DNA of 11,182 nucleotides from an uncultured Collinsella sp. (GCA_934654515.1 CAKUGA010000039.1:1-11182), one strand, 5' to 3'. Shown: positions 1 through 7,822, counted from the first letter of the stretch. Made by a program: numbers and translations. The notes: generated from the letters alone by a model not told the origin.

Positions 1-1272
1 GTCGTCAACCTCGGCTGCCGTGTCAACCGGGTTGAGTCTGACCGTATCACTGCCGATCTTATGCGCCTGGGCTTTGCTATTGTGGAGCCCCAGGATGCCG
101 ATCTGATCGTCATTAACACCTGTGCCGTTACGGGCGAGGCCGAGGCCAAGACCCGTAAGGCCGTCCGTCATGCGCTGGCCCATCCAAACGAGCCTTATGT
201 GCTCGTGACCGGTTGCGTGGTCAATTTGCATCCCGAGGAGCTGTTGGAGCTTTCGGATCGCGTGATCGCCGAGCCGTCTAAGATCGATGTCGCCGAACGT
301 GTCTGCGAGGTGCTGGGCGTTGAGTCCGATAGCGTTCCCGCCTGCAGCGATGGTGACGTGGTCGATGCGCTCGGTCGTTCGCGGCTGGGCGTGAAGATCC
401 AGGATGGCTGCAACCACCGCTGCACCTATTGCATCGTGTGGAAGGCCCGCGGGCCCGAGCGTTCCGTGCCCGTCGAGTCCGTTCTCGAACAGGTGCGCGA
501 GGCGCAGGAGGCCGGCGTGCCCGAAGTGGTGCTGACTGGCGTGAACCTGGGCGCCTATGACGGCAAGAGCAAGACCGACGAGCATGTCGAAATCGATGAG
601 CTGCTCGAGGCCATCATGGAGCGCACGACTATTGCGCATGTGCGCATTTCCTCGGTCGAGCCCATGGATATCTCTGAGCGCCTGCTTAAGGTGATGGCGC
701 GCTATCCGCAGCGTATCGCCCCGTTTTTGCATCTGCCCGTGCAGTCTGGTTGCACGGCGACCCTGCATCGAATGGGACGTCCCTATAGCGCCGAGGCCTT
801 TGAGGACACAGTGCGTATGATTCGTGCCAACCTTCCGCAGGCGTCGCTTTCGTGCGACGTTATCGTTGGTTTTCCCGGCGAGACGGACGAGGAGTTCGAG
901 GAGTCGCTGGCGCTGTGCCGTCGCGTTGGCTTCTCGCGCATGCACGTGTTCCGCTATAGCAAGCGCCCCGGCACCCTTGCCGCCGACATGCCCGACCAGG
1001 TGGCTCCCGAGGTCATGGCCGAGCGTAGCCGTCGTATGCGTGCCGCAGCACAGGAGCTCGCTATTGCCGACGCCCGTCGTCGCGTGGGCACCGTTGAGCG
1101 CGCTGTGCTCGAATATGGTGACAACCTGACGCTCGGCTCGTTCCATCATGCCCGTCTTGATGATACCTGTGGACTCACAGCCCCGTGCCTGCTCGATGTT
1201 GCTATCATCGGAGTCGATGGTTCCGGCTTGGTCCATGCACGCAGGGAGGTTCATGGAAGCCTCGAAGATTAG
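1..1272 (+). CDS. mtaB: tRNA (N6-threonylcarbamoyladenosine-37 2-methylthio) methylthiotransferase MtaB, 5'-partial
   Basis: This is a radical-SAM methylthiotransferase of the MiaB/RimO/MtaB group. The frame is open from base 1, so the first in-frame ATG (61) is internal; upstream codons already encode the family motif NLGCRVN, and only about ten N-terminal residues should be missing. In fragment numbering, Cys6, Cys41 (NTCAVT) and Cys72 (TGC) are the three ligands of the auxiliary 4Fe-4S cluster in the N-terminal domain. GCNHRCTYC supplies the radical-SAM CxxxCxxC at Cys137, Cys141 and Cys144. A short TRAM-like C-terminal domain follows. The GCRVN form and the roughly 423 visible residues fit MtaB better than MiaB or RimO. 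The family adds a methylthio group to t6A37 in ANN-decoding tRNAs. The gene heads the visible operon and its last 20 nt overlap phoH. The subfamily call rests on motifs only. Confidence 0.9.
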   Translation, partial: VVNLGCRVNRVESDRITADLMRLGFAIVEPQDADLIVINTCAVTGEAEAKTRKAVRHALAHPNEPYVLVTGCVVNLHPEELLELSDRVIAEPSKIDVAERVCEVLGVESDSVPACSDGDVVDALGRSRLGVKIQDGCNHRCTYCIVWKARGPERSVPVESVLEQVREAQEAGVPEVVLTGVNLGAYDGKSKTDEHVEIDELLEAIMERTTIAHVRISSVEPMDISERLLKVMARYPQRIAPFLHLPVQSGCTATLHRMGRPYSAEAFEDTVRMIRANLPQASLSCDVIVGFPGETDEEFEESLALCRRVGFSRMHVFRYSKRPGTLAADMPDQVAPEVMAERSRRMRAAAQELAIADARRRVGTVERAVLEYGDNLTLGSFHHARLDDTCGLTAPCLLDVAIIGVDGSGLVHARREVHGSLED

Positions 1273-2239
1273 ACTTACCGTTCCCGAGGGGATTGACCCT
1301 TCGCGCGTTTTGGGTGCCGGCGACGGTGTCCTTCGCGCGCTCGAGAACTTAGTGCGCGCCCACGTGGTTGCCCGCGGCGATAGCATTGCCGTGAGCGGCG
1401 ATCCGGACGAAGTCGAGCTGGTGGCGCGTTTTTTCGAACATGCCTTTCGCGAGGCGGCTGCCGGCCGCACGCTTTCTGCCGACGATGTCTCTCGCTGCCT
1501 GGCCGTCCTGCGCGACGGCGAGCATGATGCCTCGTCGCTGCGCGACGACGTGCTACTGTCGTATCGCGGCCGCGTCATCCGCCCCAAGACGCTCGGTCAA
1601 AAGCGCTATGTGGATGCCATCCGCTCGCATACCATCACGTTTGGCCTCGGTCCCGCCGGCACCGGTAAGACCTATCTGGCCATGGCGCTTGCCGTTGCTG
1701 CACTCAAGCGCCACGAGGTGGGTCGCCTGGTCCTGACGCGCCCCGTTGTCGAGGCGGGGGAGAACCTGGGCTTCTTGCCCGGCACCCTCGAGGAAAAGAT
1801 CGATCCCTATATGCGTCCGCTCTACGATGCCCTCTTTGACATGATGGATCGCGAGCGCACCGATGAGCTTATGGAGCGTGGCGTAATCGAGATCGCCCCG
1901 CTCGCCTATATGCGCGGTCGAACGCTGAGCGATGCCTTCGTGGTGCTCGACGAGGCGCAAAACACGACGCCCGAGCAGATGAAGATGTTCCTGACGCGTC
2001 TGGGCTTTAATTCCAAATTCGTGATCACCGGCGACCTGAGCCAACGCGACCTGGTGGGTCGTCGCGGCGGCCTGGCCGATGTCGAGAGAATTTTGGGCCG
2101 CGTCGACGATGTGGCGTTTTCGCGCCTGGAGCGCGCCGATGTGGTGCGCCATGCCCTGGTGGGCCGTATCGTTGAGGCCTATGATGCATACGACGATGCG
2201 CGCGAGCAGCGTGCGCGCGACCGAAAGGAGTCCCGTTGA
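1253..2239 (+). CDS. phoH: PhoH-like P-loop ATPase
   Basis: PhoH-family cytoplasmic NTPase of 328 residues, near the usual 320-350. The Walker A motif GPAGTGKT is at residues 133-140 and the Walker B segment VVLDEAQN has its acidic pair at Asp233-Glu234. The later TGDLSQRD segment is also typical. The frame opens as far back as 1148, but that start would lie 125 nt inside mtaB. The ATG at 1253 is preceded by AGGGAGG (1243-1249) and gives a family-like N-terminus (MEASKIRLTVPEG), although the spacing to the start is short (3 nt from GGAGG). The gene overlaps the mtaB end by 20 nt and the ybeY start by 4 nt, which suggests translational coupling. The molecular role of PhoH is poorly defined; its constant pairing with ybeY suggests RNA or ribosome metabolism, which is inference. 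Confidence 0.93.
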   Translation: MEASKIRLTVPEGIDPSRVLGAGDGVLRALENLVRAHVVARGDSIAVSGDPDEVELVARFFEHAFREAAAGRTLSADDVSRCLAVLRDGEHDASSLRDDVLLSYRGRVIRPKTLGQKRYVDAIRSHTITFGLGPAGTGKTYLAMALAVAALKRHEVGRLVLTRPVVEAGENLGFLPGTLEEKIDPYMRPLYDALFDMMDRERTDELMERGVIEIAPLAYMRGRTLSDAFVVLDEAQNTTPEQMKMFLTRLGFNSKFVITGDLSQRDLVGRRGGLADVERILGRVDDVAFSRLERADVVRHALVGRIVEAYDAYDDAREQRARDRKESR

Positions 2240-2745
2240 GTGTATTGATCAGCAACGATGCCGAGCTCGATGCGCTGCTCGAAGCCCCCGAGGTGGAGCA
2301 CATCTGCGAGGTTGTGCTTGCCGCTGAGGGCGTTGAGCGTGAGGTCGAGATCTCCCTTTCGTATGTCGATGAGGACGAGATGCATGAGCTCAACCACGAA
2401 TGGCGCGGTATCGATCGCACCACCGACGTGCTCTCGTTTGAGTGCGACTCTGCCTTTGACGAGGACATTCCTGCTGATGAGACGCTCGAGCTTGGCGATA
2501 TTATCCTGGCCCCGCAGGTCATTGCCTGCCAAGCCCCCGGTTTTGGCAACAGCCCCGCCGACGAGTGCCGCCTGATGCTCGTGCACGGCATGCTTCACCT
2601 GCTAGGCTACGATCATATCGAGGACGACGAGGCCGAGGTCATGGAGGCGCGTGAGGACGCTATCCTGCGCGATCTGGCGCTTGAGCGCGGTGAGGATCCC
2701 AAGCTCGTTCACGTCGGTCCCATCACCAACCATGCCCACGACTAG
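2236..2745 (+). CDS. ybeY: Endoribonuclease YbeY (rRNA maturation factor)
   Basis: Zinc-dependent single-strand endoribonuclease of the YbeY/UPF0054 family, 169 residues and full length. The signature VHGMLHLLGYDH places the metal-binding histidines at His117, His121 and His127. The family acts in 16S rRNA 3'-end maturation and 70S ribosome quality control. The start is TTG at 2236: it overlaps the phoH stop as TTGA, lies 5 nt after AAAGGAG (2224-2230), and leaves the conserved N-terminal region intact. The stop codon at 2743-2745 is part of the TAGGAG ribosome site for the next gene. The central part contains SLSYVDEDEMHELNHEWRGIDRTTDVLSF-type family sequence, including the NHEWRG and TDVLSF segments. 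Era downstream is a known functional partner in ribosome assembly. Confidence 0.95.
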   Translation: MSVLISNDAELDALLEAPEVEHICEVVLAAEGVEREVEISLSYVDEDEMHELNHEWRGIDRTTDVLSFECDSAFDEDIPADETLELGDIILAPQVIACQAPGFGNSPADECRLMLVHGMLHLLGYDHIEDDEAEVMEAREDAILRDLALERGEDPKLVHVGPITNHAHD

Positions 2746-2754
2746 GAGCCGTCT

Positions 2755-3132
2755 ATGATTCCCGGATCGAACAAGGACCATCCGTCCTTTTTAAAGTCGT
2801 TCTCCTATGCCATGGAGGGCTTCGTTACCGCCGTTAAGACCGAGCGCAACATTAAGGTCATGCTCGTGGCCGGTGTGTGCACTGTCATTGCCGGCTGCAT
2901 CGTGGGGCTCGACATTGCCGAGTGGGGTACGGTCATTATCTGCTGCGGCCTAGTGATTCACGGCGAGCTGTGCAACACCGCCATGGAGGCGATCGTCGAC
3001 CTGGCAACCCAGGAGCTCCATCCGTTGGCCAAGCGTGCGAAGGATATCGCCGCCGCTTCTGTCTACGTTCTTTCCATTACCGCCGCGATTGTGGGTCTTT
3101 TGGTATTTGCCCACGCGCTCGGCTTTATTTAG
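2755..3132 (+). CDS. dgkA: Undecaprenol / diacylglycerol kinase, integral membrane
   Basis: Small membrane lipid kinase of 125 residues, the usual size for the prokaryotic DgkA family. Three hydrophobic segments are visible at about residues 35-54, 56-72 and 100-123. The signature GELCNTAMEAIVDL carries Glu71, Asn74 and Glu78, which match the catalytic and metal-binding Glu-x-x-Asn-x-x-x-Glu pattern of the family. The following HPLAKRAKDIAAASV segment is typical of the Gram-positive subgroup, whose members phosphorylate undecaprenol to feed peptidoglycan carrier-lipid recycling. The undecaprenol preference is inferred from the group, not visible in the sequence. The start ATG lies 9 nt after ybeY; the ribosome site TAGGAG overlaps the ybeY stop. 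The ybeY-dgkA-era order is common in Gram-positive genomes. Confidence 0.9.
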   Translation: MIPGSNKDHPSFLKSFSYAMEGFVTAVKTERNIKVMLVAGVCTVIAGCIVGLDIAEWGTVIICCGLVIHGELCNTAMEAIVDLATQELHPLAKRAKDIAAASVYVLSITAAIVGLLVFAHALGFI

Positions 3133-3144
3133 AAAGGGATTCCC

Positions 3145-4194
3145 ATGTCCGACAATATGCAGCCTGCCGATGAGATTCTGGACGACGAGTCCTTGGACGC
3201 GGTGGATGCCGAGGAGTTCGACCCGTTTGAGGGTATGAGCGATGAGGAGCTCGACGCCCTGTGCGACGAGGACGAGAGTCTCGCGGGCTTTGGAGATGTT
3301 GAGCCGGGCTTCCGCAGCGGCTTTGTTGCCCTGGTCGGCCGTCCCAACGCCGGCAAGTCCACGCTGCTCAACGCCTGCTACGGCAAGAAGGTCGCCATCA
3401 CCTCTCCGGTGGCGCAGACGACCCGCCGTCGCATGCGTGCCGTGGTCAATCGCCCCGGCTACCAACTGGTCTTTGTCGATACCCCGGGTATTCACAAGCC
3501 CAAGGACGGCCTGGGCTCCGAGCTTAACAAGAGCGCTCTGTTTGAGCTCAACGACGTGGACGTCGTCGCGTTTTTGATCGATGCCACCAAGCCCATCGGC
3601 AGGGGAGACGCCTGGGTCGCCGAGCGTGTTAAGAGCGCCCGCTGCAAGAAGGTCCTGGTGCTCACCAAGGCCGATGAGGCCGATCCCGCCCAGGTCATGG
3701 AGCAGCTTAAGGCCGCTCACGAGCTCATGGAATATGACGACGAGATCGTGACGTCGTCGGTCAAGAACTTTAACGTCGATGCGTTTATCGAGACCGTCGC
3801 ACACTTTTTGCCCGAGGGCCCGCGCTGGTTCCCCGAGGACATGGGCACCGACGCGTCTGACGAGACGCTCGTTGCCGAGTTTGTGCGCGAGAAGGTCCTG
3901 CGACGTACCCGCGACGAGATCCCGCACTCCGTGGGCGTTATCTGCGACGCGCTCGAGCAGACCAAGAAGGTCCTGCGCGTACACGCCACGATTTACGTGG
4001 AGCGCGAGGGCCAGAAGGGCATCATCATCGGCAAGGGTGGCGAGATGATTAAGCATATCGGCATCGACGCCCGCCGCGACCTTGAGCGTATCTTTGGTAC
4101 CCAGGTCTTCTTGGAGCTGGATGTGAAGGTCAAGGCCGGCTGGCGCGATGACGAGGCGCAGATCCGCCGCTTTGGCTATAACGCCGAAGATTAG
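3145..4194 (+). CDS. era: GTPase Era with an acidic N-terminal extension
   Basis: Ribosome-assembly GTPase that binds the 3' end of 16S rRNA. G1 is GRPNAGKST at residues 65-73, G3 is DTPGIH from Asp112, and G4 is TKAD at 174-177 in place of the more common NKxD. The C-terminal KH domain carries GKGG at 296-299 within a GIIIGKGGEMIKHIG-type segment. The protein has 349 residues against about 300 for most Era proteins. The surplus is the first ~55 residues, where 22 of the first 60 are Asp or Glu and the first basic residue is Arg57. The start ATG at 3145 follows AAAGGGA (3133-3139). A Met at residue 31 is a possible alternative start but would still keep an acidic tail. The gene begins 12 nt after dgkA and ends 9 nt before recO. 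Confidence 0.95.
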   Translation: MSDNMQPADEILDDESLDAVDAEEFDPFEGMSDEELDALCDEDESLAGFGDVEPGFRSGFVALVGRPNAGKSTLLNACYGKKVAITSPVAQTTRRRMRAVVNRPGYQLVFVDTPGIHKPKDGLGSELNKSALFELNDVDVVAFLIDATKPIGRGDAWVAERVKSARCKKVLVLTKADEADPAQVMEQLKAAHELMEYDDEIVTSSVKNFNVDAFIETVAHFLPEGPRWFPEDMGTDASDETLVAEFVREKVLRRTRDEIPHSVGVICDALEQTKKVLRVHATIYVEREGQKGIIIGKGGEMIKHIGIDARRDLERIFGTQVFLELDVKVKAGWRDDEAQIRRFGYNAED

Positions 4195-4203
4195 TCCGCG
4201 TCA

Positions 4204-4953
4204 ATGGCAGGTTCTCGCACATATCGCACGAAGGTGCTCGTCCTCGACAAGACCAAGCTTAAGGAAACCGACCTGATTTTGACGATGCTCGACGAGCGGG
4301 GACGGCAGGTGCGGGCCGTGGCTAAGGGCGCACGTAAACCCGGCGGTCGCCTGGCGGCGCGTTGCGAGCTTTTTTGCACCGTCGATATGCTGTTGGCGCA
4401 TGGTCGCTCGCTCGACGTGGTTTCTCAGGCGGAGCTTATGGAGGCGCCGCTCGGCGCCGCTCCCGATTACGAGACGACGTGTGCTGCAAGCGCGATTGCC
4501 GAGGTCGCTCGCGTGTGCTCGTTTGAGGATGCCGAGGACCCCTTTACCTTTGCCATCACGCAACGGGCGCTCACGCTTGTTGGCAGTGGACTCGATTCGG
4601 CACATATGGACCTAATCGTGGCGGCGTTTGTCTTTAAGCTGCTATCGCATATTGGCTATCGGCCCGATTTCTCGGCTTGTGTCTCGTGCGGCGACCCCAT
4701 GCTCTCGTATTTCTCGGCTCAGGTGGGCGGGCTTCTGTGCGGGTCGTGCGCCTCGAGCGTGCCCGGAGCCGAGTTGGTATCGGTCGGTGAGGTCGCATGG
4801 CTGCGCGCCCTTATGTCCATGACGTTCGATGCCCTTATGGCCGAGCAGATCGATCCGCATACCGCAGCGTTTTTGCTGGGGCTTTCGCATGTTTGGGCCG
4901 CCACGCATACCGATCAGCGGCTCCGTGCGATGGAATTCATGTTGGGTCGGTGA
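4204..4953 (+). CDS. recO: DNA repair protein RecO
   Basis: Recombination mediator of 249 residues, normal for the family. RecO anneals single strands and, with RecR, loads RecA onto SSB-coated DNA in the RecFOR pathway. The N-terminal OB-fold is recognisable from YRTKVLVLDKTKLKETDLI and the VRAVAKGARKP segment that follows. A zinc-finger pattern follows the helical part: CVSC at residues 159-162 and CGSC at 179-182. ATG 4204 gives a typical N-terminus (MAGSRTYRTKVLVLDK), but no clear Shine-Dalgarno lies in the 9-nt gap after era, so translation may depend on ribosomes ending era. era-recO adjacency is a common bacterial arrangement. It is the last gene before a 138-nt gap and the rpsO promoter region; no terminator is obvious after it. 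Confidence 0.93.
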   Translation: MAGSRTYRTKVLVLDKTKLKETDLILTMLDERGRQVRAVAKGARKPGGRLAARCELFCTVDMLLAHGRSLDVVSQAELMEAPLGAAPDYETTCAASAIAEVARVCSFEDAEDPFTFAITQRALTLVGSGLDSAHMDLIVAAFVFKLLSHIGYRPDFSACVSCGDPMLSYFSAQVGGLLCGSCASSVPGAELVSVGEVAWLRALMSMTFDALMAEQIDPHTAAFLLGLSHVWAATHTDQRLRAMEFMLGR

Positions 4954-4977
4954 TGATGCGCAGGCGCGGGCTGCTTG

Positions 4978-4986
4978 TGGTAACAT
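4978..4986 (+). promoter_or_regulatory. Candidate extended -10 promoter for rpsO
   Basis: TGG directly followed by TAACAT forms an extended -10 type element about 105 nt upstream of the rpsO start. No good -35 box is visible at 16-18 nt spacing. It is the best candidate in the 138-nt gap between recO and rpsO; readthrough from recO is also possible. Confidence 0.45.
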
Positions 4987-5055
4987 ACCGACCTGTTGGT
5001 ACCTCGACCTTGGATGCTCGCTCCACCGGCGGCTTCCCAGTCCGAGGCGAATAGA

Positions 5056-5071
5056 GTCGCCCGCGGGCGAC
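5056..5071 (+). promoter_or_regulatory. Perfect palindrome in the rpsO leader, possible S15 autoregulatory hairpin
   Basis: GTCGCCCGCGGGCGAC is a perfect 16-nt palindrome. As RNA it can fold to a 6-bp G+C-rich stem with a CGCG loop that ends 8 nt before the ribosome site AAAGGTG (5080-5086). S15 represses its own translation by binding leader RNA in several bacteria, using unrelated structures. That this hairpin is the binding site is inference. A DNA operator or simple leader stem are alternatives. Confidence 0.45.
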
Positions 5072-5091
5072 GCGAAACGAAAGGTGAAACA

Positions 5092-5370
5092 ATGACTGTT
5101 TCCAAAGAGCGCAAGGCGGAGCTGACCGCCCAGTTCGGTAACTCCCCGGTCGACACCGGTAACCCCAAGGTTCAGGTCGCCATCCTGACCGAGCGCATCA
5201 AGGAGCTGACCGAGCACATGAAGTCCCACCAGAAGGACTTCCACACCCGTCGTGGCCTGCTCATGCTCGTCGGCCGTCGTCGTCGTCTTCTCTCCTACAT
5301 CAAGAAGAACGACATCGTCGAGTACCGTGAGCTCATCAAGGCTCTGGGCATCCGCGACAACATCCAGTAA
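5092..5370 (+). CDS. rpsO: 30S ribosomal protein S15
   Basis: Primary 16S rRNA-binding protein of the small-subunit platform. The 92-residue product carries the S15 signature regions: DTGNPKVQVAILTERIKELT, then HMKSHQKDFHTRRGLLMLVG and RRRRLLSYIKKND, ending in ALGIRDNIQ. Family length is about 89, so the tail is three residues long. The frame is open further upstream to 4996, but ATG 5092 gives the standard N-terminus and is preceded by AAAGGTG (5080-5086) with 5-nt spacing. The rpsO-pnp order is widely conserved. A terminator lies directly downstream, so S15 is probably made mainly from its own short transcript with partial readthrough into pnp. Confidence 0.97.
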   Translation: MTVSKERKAELTAQFGNSPVDTGNPKVQVAILTERIKELTEHMKSHQKDFHTRRGLLMLVGRRRRLLSYIKKNDIVEYRELIKALGIRDNIQ

Positions 5371-5385
5371 GGATTTGTACATGCT

Positions 5386-5420
5386 AAGAGCGTCCTGCGC
5401 AGCGGGGCGCTCTTTTTGTG
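5386..5420 (+). terminator. Intrinsic terminator between rpsO and pnp
   Basis: AAGAGCG (5386-5392) pairs with CGCTCTT (5408-5414), and the inner bases TCCTG / CGGGG extend the stem with G-U wobbles around a 5-nt loop. A TTTTT run (5413-5417) follows at once. It begins 15 nt after the rpsO stop and should separate S15 expression from pnp at least in part. Confidence 0.85.
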
Positions 5421-5422
5421 TA

Positions 5423-5444
5423 AGGGCGTGAACAATCACGCTCT
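5423..5444 (+). promoter_or_regulatory. Hairpin at the start of the pnp leader
   Basis: AGGGCGTGA and TCACGCTCT pair over 9 bp, including one G-U, around an ACAA loop. It sits just after the rpsO terminator and about 75 nt before pnp. In Escherichia coli, a pnp leader stem cut by RNase III is the basis of PNPase autocontrol. A similar role here is only an analogy. No convincing pnp promoter was found in 5421-5510. Confidence 0.4.
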
Positions 5445-5483
5445 GAAGCGTGGCGGGGGCAGGGGGCCCGCGTCACATGAGAA

Positions 5484-5503
5484 GCCTGCAGGCAAGGGGC
5501 CTG
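5484..5503 (+). promoter_or_regulatory. Two mutually exclusive small stems before the pnp ribosome site
   Basis: CAGGC (5489-5493) can pair either upstream, within the palindrome GCCTGCAGGC (5484-5493), or downstream with GCCTG (5499-5503). The second hairpin ends 7 nt before AAAGGAG (5511-5517), so a switch could affect ribosome access. The stems are only 5 bp, so chance is a real alternative. Confidence 0.2.
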
Positions 5504-5520
5504 TGGGGTAAAGGAGAACA

Positions 5521-7767
5521 ATGACACTCGTATCCAAGACCTTTGAGCTGTACGGCAAGACCTACACCTTTGAGTCGGGCGAGCTTGCCAAGCAGGCCAC
5601 CGGCGCCTGCCTGGTCAAGCAGGGCGACACCACGATGCTCGACACCGTGGTCGTCTCCAAGGAGCGCAAGAACTACGACTTTTTCCCGCTGACCGTCGAC
5701 TTCAACGAGAAGATGTACGCAGCCGGCCGCATCCCGGGTGGTTACCTCAAGCGTGAGGGCCGTCCCAGCGAGAAGGCCACGCTCACCGCGCGCATGATCG
5801 ACCGTCCGATTCGCCCGAGCTTCCCGGACGGCTTCCGCAACGAGGTGCACATCGTCGCTACCTCGCTCGTCGCCGACCAGGTCAACCCCTTTGACGTCAT
5901 CAACGTCATGGGTGCTTCCCTGGCCATGACGCTCGGCGGCGTGCCCTTCGAGGGCCCGCTCGCCTGCGTGCGCATCGGCCGTAACGTGGAGACCGGCGAG
6001 TTTATCGTCAACCCCACCTATGAGGAGCGCGAAAACTCCGACCTGGACCTTGAGCTGGGCGGTTCCGCCGACTTCATCTCGATGGTCGAGGCCGGTGCCG
6101 AGGAGATCTCCGAGGATGACATGCTCGCCGCTATGAAGTTTGGCCAGGAGGCCCTTGCTGCCTTCTGCCAGGCCCAGGACGAGTTCGTCGCCGAGTGGGA
6201 GCAGGTCAACGGCGCTATCGTCAAGAAGGAGTACCCGCTCGACCGGCCCGTCGAGGAGGTCCAGGAGCGCATTTTCGCCCACTACGACGAGATGGCCGCT
6301 GCCCTGCGCGATGCCGACAAGCTTTCCCGCATCGGTAAGGTCGAGGCTCTGAAGGAGTCCATCCGCGCCGAGTTCTCCGATGAGGAGCAGGCTGCTTGGG
6401 AGCGCGAGATCCCCGTGGCGCTCAAGAAGCTCGAGAAGAAGGCCATGCGTACCATGGTCGTCGAGACCGGCGAGCGTGTTGACGGCCGTGCCGCCGACGA
6501 GATCCGTCCCATCATGGTGAAGGACAATTACCTGCCGCTCGTTCACGGTTCCGGCCTGTTCCAGCGCGGTCAGACCCAGGTGCTCTCCGTCCTTTCGCTC
6601 GGCATGCTCAATGAGGGCCAGCGTCTGGATACCATCGAGCCCACCGAGGGCAAGCGCTACATGCACCACTACAACTTCCCGCCGTTCTGCACCGGCGAGA
6701 CCGGCCGCATGGGCAGCCCCAAGCGCCGTGAGATCGGTCACGGCAACCTGGCCGAGCGCGCCCTGCTTCCGGTGCTCCCCGACGAGAACGAGTTCCCCTA
6801 CGCCATTCGCGTGGTCTCCGAGGTCATGGAGTCCAACGGCTCTTCTTCGATGGCTTCGACCTGCGGTTCCACGCTCGCCCTCATGGACGGCGGCGTGCCC
6901 ATTAAGCGTCCGGTCTCCGGTATCGCCATGGGCCTGATCCAGGAGGAGGGCAAGACCGTGGTCCTGTCCGACATCCAGGGTCTCGAGGACTTCCTGGGCG
7001 ACATGGACTTTAAGGTCACCGGTACCACCGAGGGCATCACCGCCCTGCAGATGGACAACAAGGCCACCGGCCTCACCTTCGACATCCTGGCCCGCGCCCT
7101 GCAGCAGGCCAAGGAGGGTCGCGCCTTCATCCTGCAGAAGATGCTCGATGTAATCCCCGAGCCGCGTCACACCACCCGCAGCACCGCTCCGCGCATCGTC
7201 TCCATCCAGGTTCCGACCGACAAGATCCGCGACGTCATCGGTTCCGGCGGCAAGGTCATCCGTGGCATCCAGGACGAGACCGGCGCTTCTGTCGACATCC
7301 AGGAGGACGGCACCGTCTTTGTCGGCGGTACCGGCGAGTCCGTCGACCAGGCCGTCGAGCGCATCAAGCTCATCATCAAGGTTCCCGAGCCGGGCGAGGA
7401 GTACACCGGTCGCGTTGTCTCCATCCAGCCCTTCGGTGCCTTCGTGAACCTGCTGCCCGGTAAGGACGGCCTGCTGCACATCTCCCGCGTCGCCAAGGGC
7501 CGCGTGGAGAAGGTCGAGGACGTCCTCAATGTGGGCGACGAGGTCAAGGTCGTCGTCATCGAGGTCGACGATCGCGGCAAGATCTCGCTCGATCGTCTTG
7601 ACAAACCCGAGGCCCCGGCTCGCGCCGAGGGTGCCTCCGAGGGCGACGGCGAGCACTTCCAGCGTCGTGAGCGCCCGCGTCGCGAGCGTTCCGAGCGCAG
7701 CGACCGTCCGCGCCGTCCCGGTGACAACGGAGGCCGCAAACCCCGCCGTCACCACGACGCCGAGTAA
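5521..7767 (+). CDS. pnp: Polynucleotide phosphorylase (PNPase)
   Basis: Phosphate-dependent 3'-5' exoribonuclease of mRNA decay, 748 residues. Order: first RNase PH domain with the FFPLTVDF, YAAGRIPGGYLKREGRPSE and IDRPIRPSFPDGF segments (about 40-105), a helical linker, then a second RNase PH domain with KRREIGHGNLAERAL and SSSMASTCGSTLALMDGG. The catalytic SDIQGLEDFLGDMDFK stretch has Asp490 and Asp496 at the spacing of the metal-binding aspartates of the Escherichia coli enzyme. A KH domain with GSGG at 574-577 and an S1 domain at about 628-692 follow. The last ~35 residues are an Arg/Glu-rich basic tail, probably an RNA or protein contact region. ATG 5521 follows AAAGGAG (5511-5517) at 3 nt. 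It lies between terminators at 5386 and 7791 and its leader may be autoregulated. Confidence 0.98.
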   Translation: MTLVSKTFELYGKTYTFESGELAKQATGACLVKQGDTTMLDTVVVSKERKNYDFFPLTVDFNEKMYAAGRIPGGYLKREGRPSEKATLTARMIDRPIRPSFPDGFRNEVHIVATSLVADQVNPFDVINVMGASLAMTLGGVPFEGPLACVRIGRNVETGEFIVNPTYEERENSDLDLELGGSADFISMVEAGAEEISEDDMLAAMKFGQEALAAFCQAQDEFVAEWEQVNGAIVKKEYPLDRPVEEVQERIFAHYDEMAAALRDADKLSRIGKVEALKESIRAEFSDEEQAAWEREIPVALKKLEKKAMRTMVVETGERVDGRAADEIRPIMVKDNYLPLVHGSGLFQRGQTQVLSVLSLGMLNEGQRLDTIEPTEGKRYMHHYNFPPFCTGETGRMGSPKRREIGHGNLAERALLPVLPDENEFPYAIRVVSEVMESNGSSSMASTCGSTLALMDGGVPIKRPVSGIAMGLIQEEGKTVVLSDIQGLEDFLGDMDFKVTGTTEGITALQMDNKATGLTFDILARALQQAKEGRAFILQKMLDVIPEPRHTTRSTAPRIVSIQVPTDKIRDVIGSGGKVIRGIQDETGASVDIQEDGTVFVGGTGESVDQAVERIKLIIKVPEPGEEYTGRVVSIQPFGAFVNLLPGKDGLLHISRVAKGRVEKVEDVLNVGDEVKVVVIEVDDRGKISLDRLDKPEAPARAEGASEGDGEHFQRRERPRRERSERSDRPRRPGDNGGRKPRRHHDAE

Positions 7768-7790
7768 CGGCCGCACATAAGCAGCTCAAC

Positions 7791-7822
7791 AAGGGCGACT
7801 CCGGACAGGGGTCGCCCTTTTG
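7791..7822 (+). terminator. Intrinsic terminator after pnp
   Basis: AAGGGCGAC (7791-7799) and GTCGCCCTT (7811-7819) form a perfect 9-bp stem around an 11-nt loop, with a TTTT run at 7818-7821. It starts 23 nt after the pnp stop. Its 3' half is also the outer end of the large palindromic element that begins at 7814, so two foldings compete for GCCCTT. Confidence 0.88.

Noticed and set aside
1148..1252. Upstream extension of phoH to the ATG at 1148
   Set aside because: It would lie deep in mtaB, adds non-family residues, and has no ribosome site; ATG 1253 has AGGGAGG before it.
2950..4056. 368-codon open frame on the minus strand opposite dgkA/era
   Set aside because: Antisense artefact covering parts of two recognised genes.
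5473..7776. 767-codon open frame on the minus strand opposite pnp
   Set aside because: Low-complexity Leu/Gly/Asp/His-rich translation typical of the antisense frame of a GC-biased gene; no ribosome site, and the plus strand is clearly PNPase.
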